Assembly (NCBI RefSeq): GCF_001949145.1
Contig: NW_019091428.1
Location: 722,622-786,621 of the forward strand
Source of the DNA: Acanthaster planci
Lineage: Eukaryota; Echinodermata; Asteroidea; Valvatida; Acanthasteridae
Length of the DNA: 64,000 bases
Reading direction: 5' to 3'
The position numbers were made by a program, and so were the translations under genes. The notes below the pieces were generated by a model, which saw only the letters and a program-made list of their open reading frames with translations, ran no database searches and had not been told where the DNA came from. Position 1 is the stretch's first letter; each line of letters begins with the position of its first letter. Positions 51,001 through 60,000 of the stretch are shown one piece after another.

Positions 51001-54000
51001 CTTTTTTGCTGTTTCTGAATCACGTTTAACAGAGTCAACAGAACTGAGATTAACAATACCATAAATAAATAAAACTTCTGTGTGGTATCAAAGATGAGGA
51101 CCCCTGCATAATATTGGCGGATTGTCTAGTAATTCCAGCTTCAAGCTCCATTTCAATGGCTATATCTGTTTACCATCTTTGTCATTGCTTCTGTCACAGA
51201 TGTCAGTGTCATCATCATTATTGTCATTGTCAGAATAATAAGAATCACCAGCTGTTATCTTCCATAATAGTTTATTTCTCTGTGTCATCGTTTCTGTCAC
51301 AGATGTCAATGTCATCATCATTTCTGTCATCGTCAGAATGATAAGAATCACCAGCTGTCATATTTCATAATAATTTATTTCCCCAACCCTTCCTATAATA
51401 CCAAAGAGCATATACCATGAAATAATCAGTTCCTTTTCCTCAATCTATTTTTATCTTCAAATGTTCACCAGGCCATACAAAGGGTATGTACACACACAAC
51501 CAATGCCCACTCACGCTCACCGAGGCACACAAGTTTTCGTGCATGTAATCACAGAAACACTTTGCACCACAAGAGTTCATCGTCCGTTTTTAGTGAAGGA
51601 TAAAAAGAACGTTAAATACACTATAAACGGGGCCAGTGAACCATCAGTAAAACAAGAACGTTGTGCCGCAAATCTTGATCCCGAGAATGTGTGAATTATC
51701 CAGCCGCATCGTTGCACTATGCCTCCACGTCTGTCTTGCAAGCTTGGCACTGTGGTCAAAATGCACTCACATTATTGCCGCTATTAAAAAATTCTGTTTG
51801 CTTCACGTACAAAATGGGTTTGAAAGTACAAGTTGTTTTTATTAGAGTATGGAGAAATCACTTTATGCTCTGAGTTTGTCAGAGTGCTTTTCCACTAAGG
51901 GATGTTGGATAAAAATGAGTTACACGTAAGAATCTGCAAGACATGCTTGGACCAGTTTTCATAGACAGTTTTTCTGAGGTGGGATTCAAACTCCCGACTC
52001 CCAGGATACTGTAGAAGAGCTCTTCCAACAGAACTCAGTGTGTCTGTTTCCAAAATAGAAGACCCCTAAGTAAATATGTGCACATCCTGTGGCAAGCGAT
52101 AACCAAAATTCACCATGCAAGCAGCTCTAGCAATATTTCATTGCATATTGCGAGCAGAAAGGCCAGATTCAGACATTTGTTAAAAATGATCAATGGAAGA
52201 ATGTCGTTAGGTTTTACTGTAACTCAAGGCGCATGTTTCTTACAGCTGTATGCTTGGCATAACATCCTTGTTACAGTAACCCTTGTCCTTTCTTCCTGCC
52301 AAAAACAAAGGCCCAGCGAGCGGCCGACCGAGACAGCGATGACTCAGAGCACTCGGAAGAGGAGCAGGAAGACGACGAGGAAGAGGAAGACATCGAGGCC
52401 CTCCTGGCCGAGGAGTTCGAGGAAGAGGAGGAAGAAGAGGAAGAGGAGGAGGAACTGGAGGAGGATGCCGTAGACCGTCTCAAGAATGAGATCGGAGAGA
52501 TGTACGACGATGACACCAACAAGCTCGCATCAGTACAAGTAAGAAGCCACGTCAGAACCATGCCCATCTTGCCAATCGATGTAGATCACAGCATATGGGT
52601 GTGTATACATAAAGCACATGTATCCACCCTTGCTTGGACTCCAGATGCTAGCCCTCAGTAGTACCGCTGCTCAACGGGTACATGACCATTCCTGAAAACC
52701 ATCTCAGGTCCCTTTGGAGGATGAGTACTGAAGTGATTACATCACGGGCATGGCTATGTGTGTAAAAGGTATTAGCACAAGAACCAACGCTTGAACCAAC
52801 ACGCGGGGGTACTCCATTCGTTTGCACTGCACTTCCTGGTTCAAAATGACGTCACATGTCGGTTCTCTGCTCGCTCTTTGCAGGCTGCCACGGTAGGCAT
52901 GGAGAGCCTGGATCTGGCAGCTTAATGTAGTGATTTGCGTGTATGTTGCTTCATGATTTTGCACGTACTGTGTCAGCTCTAGCCATGCGATTGGACAATA
53001 TTTCAGAAGCTGCGTTGACGCGGTTCTGACGCGATCGTACAAGCTGCCAGTTTGAGGCTCTGCATGCCTATGGCGGCAGCATGCAAAGAGTGAATAGAGC
53101 TTGGCATTGCTATTTCAGGTGCAATCAAATGCAACAACCATCTCTCTACCCTCATGGGTACCCATATTTCTTTTTGAGTGAAGAGAGACAAGTTGGAGTA
53201 AAAGCAACTCCCCTCCAAGGTCACAATATGTAACAGCTCCTGGATTCGAACCTCCAACTTCTTGTTCTGGAGTTGGAAACCCAAACCACCAGGCTACATG
53301 TCTGTCATGTTTTTCTAAACTGGTTTCATGGATCGTTTCGTTTTGTGTGCCATTTTCCTCCGTTTCCTTATAGGAAACCTTGGAGGAGATCCTGGTCCCC
53401 CGCATTGAGTTGAATGGCGGCCGCAAACCCCACATCGTCCGCTACACCCTGGAGCAGAACCTCAAGCCCATCGTGGACTGCCGGGAGAGCCTGTTTGAGA
53501 AGGCCTACCCGATCAAGGAGCATGTGGCCAAGAAGATGCTGCAGATCGGCTACAAGCACCCGAGCCGCTTTGGCAGATGGTGCCCGATTAAGGTATGTGG
53601 TACCAGAACAGCTTGCACATTTCTTGTTGAAGATGTACTCCAAAGTTGTTGCAGTTTTTCTGGCCACTTTAGAAGGTGGTACCCAATTGAGGTGTCTGAC
53701 GGAATTGGACAGAATTCAGTAATTGATAGATTGTTCCGATGTTACATACAGCGTTAATCCTGACAGCGTAGCCTTTGTTACTCTCCTGCCTCAGCTCAAT
53801 GAAGGTGACTGCATCCAGCCCATGCAAGGGCCAGGCTACCCCTCCTTCCCCTGCATCTACCGCCAACACATCTACTTCCTGTCCAATCCCCCAGCCCGGG
53901 AGGAGTTCACCATGCACCCGCTAAAGTTCCTCAAGCAGCCCTCGCCCAAGCCGGTCGTCCCCATCCGCATGGCCATCCTGGGGCCGCCCAAGTCAGGCAA

Positions 54001-57000
54001 GACCACCTGTAAGTCCTGCAACTGCCTCAGCTCAACATATTTTGGCCTCTTAATTTTTGTCCTTATATGTCGAAGAAATTCCCAAGTCTGCATTACTTCA
54101 GTGAATATGTCTCCTTTCTGAGGTTGTAAAAAATTTGAATCTTAAAAAAGACAAGTAACAATAACGTATAATGTCCACCTAAAAGTTGTGTGTTGCCCAT
54201 AGGCTGAGCTTCACAATATTTTTATTTCTTCATTGTCTGCATTACTTTTGAAAAGAAATAAAATACTTTTGTCTTACAAATTGGGTGGAGAAACTTAGAT
54301 GTTATAGATAAGTCAAATGGCATGGTGTTTTACAGGCTGAAGAAATTAAATTCTGAGCATTTTCTTCCACTCATGTACAAAAGAGTTCAGAGCTCCTCAT
54401 CCATTGAGTTACTTAGTCACAAATGACAACCATTTTGTCTCGTTTCAGTGGCAAACCGTTTCATAACAGAGTATGGCATGGTCCGCCTGTCCATCGGCGA
54501 GGCCATCCGTTTTGTCCTCAATCAGCAGCCCAAGACGGAGCTGGCCGGCCAGCTGAACCGCCACCTGTGCAAGGGCCTGACGGTACCGGATGAGCTGGCC
54601 GTGCAGGCCCTGGAGGTCTCGTTGCTGGACATGAGGGCAAACACCAGAGGGTAAGTGCTGGGGCTACATGTTGTTGATGTACCTNNNNNNNNNNNNNNNN
54701 NNNNNNNNNNNNNNNNNNNNNNNNNNNNNNNNNNNNNNNNNNNNNNNNNNNNNNNNNNNNNNNNNNNNNNNNNNNNNNNNNNNNNNNNNNNNNNNNNNNN
54801 NNNNNNNNNNNNNNNNNNNNNNNNNNNNNNNNNNNNNNNNNNNNNNNNNNNNNNNNNNNNNNNNNNNNNNNNNNNNNNNNNNNNNNNNNNNNNNNNNNNN
54901 NNNNNNNNNNNNNNNNNNNNNNNNNNNNNNNNNNNNNNNNNNNNNNNNNNNNNNNNNNNNNNNNNNNNNNNNNNNNNNNNNNNNNNNNNNNNNNNNNNNN
55001 NNNNNNNNNNNNNNNNNNNNNNNNNNNNNNNNNNNNNNNNNNNNNNNNNNNNNNNNNNNNNNNNNNNNNNNNNNNNNNNNNNNNNNNNNNNNNNNNNNNN
55101 NNNNNNNNNNNNNNNNNNNNNNNNNNNNNNNNNNNNNNNNNNNNNNNNNNNNNNNNNNNNNNNNNNNNNNNNNNNNNNNNNNNNNNNNNNNNNNNNNNNN
55201 NNNNNNNNNNNAGGTGCACTTGTTCATTGTTGATGTAGCTGTTCATTGTGAGCACCTGTTCATTGTAGGTGCACCTGTACATTGTCGATGTACCTGTCAT
55301 TGTGAGCACCTGTTAATTTTAGGTGCACCTGTTCATTAATACCCCAGTGACTGTGGACACACATTTATTGTTTGGTCATCTTCGAAAAAACTACATAACT
55401 GTCATGAATAAGGGCCTTCCTCACCCATTTTTTTCAATCCAGGGAAAAAATATAAATTGTTTTTCAACCCAACCTGTGATACCCAAATTCTTTCTTTCTC
55501 ACAGCTACGTTTTGGACGGCTACCCTGTCACCAAGCGTCAGGTGGACCTCCTGACGGACCACTGTATTATCCCGGTCTGTGTGATTGAGCTGCAAGTGGA
55601 CAGCAGAGAGCTGATGATGAGAGGAATGAAGGACAAGAACTCAGCTGACAGGTAACACACGAAGACCCTGTGCTAGTCTCATTGAAGTCCATTGTATTCT
55701 GGCAGTTATTACATAACAGTGCTCGGGAGTGGTCTTGTACGTGTGTGTGTGATGCGCATACAGCGCTACGTATGTTTAAACCAATCAGCACAGATCAAGT
55801 GGCGTGTGAAGAATGAAGTCTCCCCACGTTTTTGGGCTGTGTCCAGAAGTTATGGCTAGGGCTTGAAATAACACACATACCAGTGGCAGCTGCTGGCTGT
55901 TGCGGCTGTGGCTATTTCCAGTAGACCCACGTGTTTTTCCAAGCCACAGCTATTTGAGTTGGACATGGCTTTAGCAAAGTAGGAATTGAAAGCCTGAGAA
56001 AGCCACTAATTTTGGGGCTTCTTGCATTCCCCATAGACATGTGTTATCATTTTCAGCCATAGCCATATCATTTGGACACAACCTGAGTATTGGGACTTAC
56101 AGTTACAGGTACACATGGACTTTTTCAGTTATTGTGAGGACTCAGCGTTGCATTCTCGTCAAAGCCATGTGGGGAAAAGGACCTGTACTCTCCTAAGTCA
56201 AGGTCCTGTTGCTGGTATTTGTTCATTTGTTGCCCAACCTTGCAGTGCTCTGTTTTCCTTTGAAGGGTAGGCCTCCGCCACATTAAGAAGACAATTTCAT
56301 GTCAGGAACATCTGGGCCAGGTTGAGGCGAAAAGACTTCGTCTCTTTAATGTTTTTGGTCCCCACAATTTACATGTTTCAACCCATGCATAGTTCCCATA
56401 ACCTATCGACAAGTATGGAAGTAGGCTAATTAATCAGTCTTGCAGAACTCTCTGCCAGTTTGTGAAGTTTCTCTGCCAGTTTGTGAAGTTTCTCTGCTTA
56501 CAGTAAGCCCAGGCAAATTTGTCCCAGTGCATGACTGACGGTCCCGGTTGTTCTCTGTCTCTTTTTCCAGGGTTCTGCCACTCCACGACAGCGCCCAGAT
56601 CCTGGCCATCCGCATCGCGGCCTGGCAGAAGGAGATCACGGCGGTGCGGGAATGGTACAAGGAGCAGCACCGCAACTGGGTGGCGCTGGACGGCGAGCGC
56701 TCCAAGTGGTGGGTGTGGAACCAGTCGGCCCAAGAAGGCAAGCGAACTGTCCGACACATCCAGGAATACCTGCAGAGGATATCCGAAGGTGAGAGGCTTT
56801 CCCATCGCACCAGTATATATGAACTTTGGCTTAAAAGTGATTGAACACAATGAACTAACAGGGTCTATTTTGTTCTGCAGTAATCAGATTTTGATTGGGT
56901 ACATACATGCACCCCAAGGCCACTTGAGCCTTCTCTGAGTTCTAATATAAGCTCAAAACCCCGGAGCAAAAGTGCTCATAGCATTTTGCTTTTGGGGCTC

Positions 57001-60000
57001 AGCAAGTACTAAGAGTGAAGCACTTTACAACATCTGGTCATTGCAGGGCAAAACCCCAAATTCCAATTGTTTAATTTCTGATTCAAAATCCTGTTGATAT
57101 TTGCGCTTATTTTGTGGCTGAATTGGTATTCACACAAGGTTTTAATTTAAGTGGATTGGTGACGAGGAGGGACTTGGATTGTAAAGTTAAAGCTGTGGTC
57201 GCTATAAGACAACATTTATAGTTTGTAACTTTGTAATATTGAAATCAATCTCTGTCAGATGCAATGAGGTGAAGACCATAGACTTTTATCAGCAAAGCTG
57301 GCTCGTTTAGACCCATATTTGAATTTAATTATTTAATGTAATAGACTGGAATATATCTTTTGAAAGTAAGCTAACAGTGTGTTGTTTCCTTCATCAGGCA
57401 AGGCAGCCTCTGTGGCTGAGATGTGCATCACCCCCAAGGAGTTCCTGGCCCGGCTGGGCGACTTTGGCCAGTACTGTCCGGTCAGCCTGGCCCGGGATGG
57501 CCAGCTGGTGGACTGCTCCGTCAACCCCACCATGGAGTTTGCTGCTGAGTTCCGGGGCCGCTACTACAAGATGGAGGACGGGGCCAAGCTGGCGGAGTTC
57601 CTGGCCGTCCCCGAGCAGTTTGTGCCCCCGCTGGCCCCCAGGCAGCTCCCACCCCCCGAGCTGCTGCCTCGGAGGCGGTCCCCCCTGGAGGTCAAGACTA
57701 TGTTCCCCATGCAGCTAGAGCTGCAAGGATACTGTCCAGTCACATACCTGGATGGCAAACTCAGGTGGGAGCACCGATTGTGATTGCATATTTGCAATTT
57801 GTTTCTCCCTGTAAAAACACTATATGCTCATGTGAACTTTCCCAAACTGGTGACAAGGATATTTAGGGCATTTTAAAGCAATTGATTTAATGCCATTTGC
57901 GAGTTAGTCATGCCCCACAGATAATTTTTGGTCCATTTTGCATATCATGCAGTTGGACAGCTTTTCACAGGCTGCATTGATGAGATTCTACCATGATAGG
58001 TCAATTCAGCTTAAGAACATCAACGCCGTGAAGAACCCTGATAGCACAATTTTCTTGCTGTGGTTAGCACAACATTCTTGATAACCCGTCATACTAACCC
58101 AAATCCTTTAAGAACCGAGCACTGCCATATTGATTGTATTTGAGCTTGGTGGCCTTTGTGAAAGATCAAGTGTAAAGGATGTGACGTCGGTTGCCCTTGA
58201 AAGCAGATGATTTGTAGAGTATTCAGAAAGGTTCCTAGAGTAGCATAGCTGGGGAATGTTCACAGGCACAGATTGCAGTGGGATGGAGGTTTCCAAAAAA
58301 CAGCATGAGGACATTGGAAGAAGCAAATTAGCCAAAAAAGTTGGAGGACTTGACATTTCGATTGTACATGCGGCAGAATTTTTCCACAAAGGCGAAGTGT
58401 CACAGACAGACAAGCAAGCAAGCAAAGAACCAAGGTAAACCAGGTAAAGATGAATGCAGAAACAAACTTGGGACAGAGAAAACATGCCAAATGGGACTGA
58501 ACTTCTAGTTTGCAACTTGGCTGACAAAACTGGGTTCCTACAAAAGTCTCAAGGTGCGAGGTGTCCAGGGTGTGATCCTTTGAGAATGTTCCATTGAAAG
58601 GCTTGCATCTCCCTCCCTTTGCCCCCCTTCCCCCAGATACGAAGCCATCATTCCCGGCAACCCTGACCTTCTGGTGGAGTACCGCCAGAATCTCTACTGC
58701 TTCCTCTCGGAGGCCAAACTCCAGAAGTTCCTGCGCAACCCTGAGAAATACTACGACCTGAAGCTGCCCCACAAGTTACCGCCCAAGAAGGACCCGCTGC
58801 TGGTCACCTCGCTGCCCATGCTGGGCTACATGGAGCAGATGCTGTCCGTGGCCATCACCAAGGCCCTTACGTCCGTGGGCTGCTTCAAGCCCAAGTTCCC
58901 TTTCCTGTCTGCCTCGCGGTCGGCGCTGCTCTACGTGGCTTACCATCTAAAATGTGAGTCACTTTTTTGGGAAATTTCAGTGGAATGAGCCAATTTGGTA
59001 TTTCAAAAAGGAAAAGGGAGCAAAGCACCTGGCAACATGCCAGCTCAGAGATGAGGGTAAGCCATGCCTTTCTGTGGTGATAGGAATGACCTCGCATGTG
59101 CACATATCTTTAAATGATCTAAGACGTGCTTTATTTTGGAGCATGCCCTGTTGATATACCGAACTGGCTCATTCACTCTAATTTTTGGATAGCTCTCTGA
59201 TGTTTCCAACAAAAGCTACAAGTCGCTTATCTTGGGACATTTAACTCCTTGAAATGTGCTGTAGTCGAACCGTAATAATACCGTGCTTTGGTTTGGCAAA
59301 CCTTTTCCTTTATTCTCGCAAAGCTTGTCGTCAATACACTATAACCAAGACTACCAGCAAAAGCAGCAGATGAAATTTTAAAAACAGTATTTTGAATGAG
59401 GGTGCATTTCCTCAAAAACCAACCTTCATCTGTTGTTCAAATTATCCCAAGTTTAAAATCTCATCGACTCCGATGGAGACGAATATTGCTAACCCTCAAA
59501 AATATTCATGAGCAAACCGGGGCGTGATATGTGCCCAGATGACATCATGGCGATGAGCATCCAGCTGGCTGCCATGCGGTATGTTTTCCGGTAACACCGA
59601 AAATCACCTCTGGAACCTGCCTGGTAGACATGTAGTCTGCAGCATGCAATCTTAACGGAACCATGCTGTCTGTTGTTGCAGTCCTTGTAACTACTGCAGT
59701 ACAGACACATTAAAGCGTAAAAACTATATCAGCCCTGCTGCCATATCACACGGAACCGTGCAGCTCAGAAACAACAATGGCTTCTACGAGTAATTGCCGT
59801 CATTTTATGAGGTAAATATTTAAGAGGTGCAGTAAAACAAAGCAGCATACTTTTGGTCGGAAGGTTGTCAGGCTGACCCAAAGCTGGGCACCACTGATTC
59901 CCACTACTTGCCCTCACACCATGCTATAGTTAGGTGATTTGGCAAGAGGTTTGGGCCACCCTTTAAGTTTAAGTTGTAAAAAACCCATCCACATGCTGAA

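Noticed and set aside
54651-55504. Missing AK9 exon in the assembly gap
   Set aside because: Exon 29 ends in phase 2 and exon 30 starts in the matching phase to give a Gly codon that fits human AK9; both gap edges are tandem repeat.
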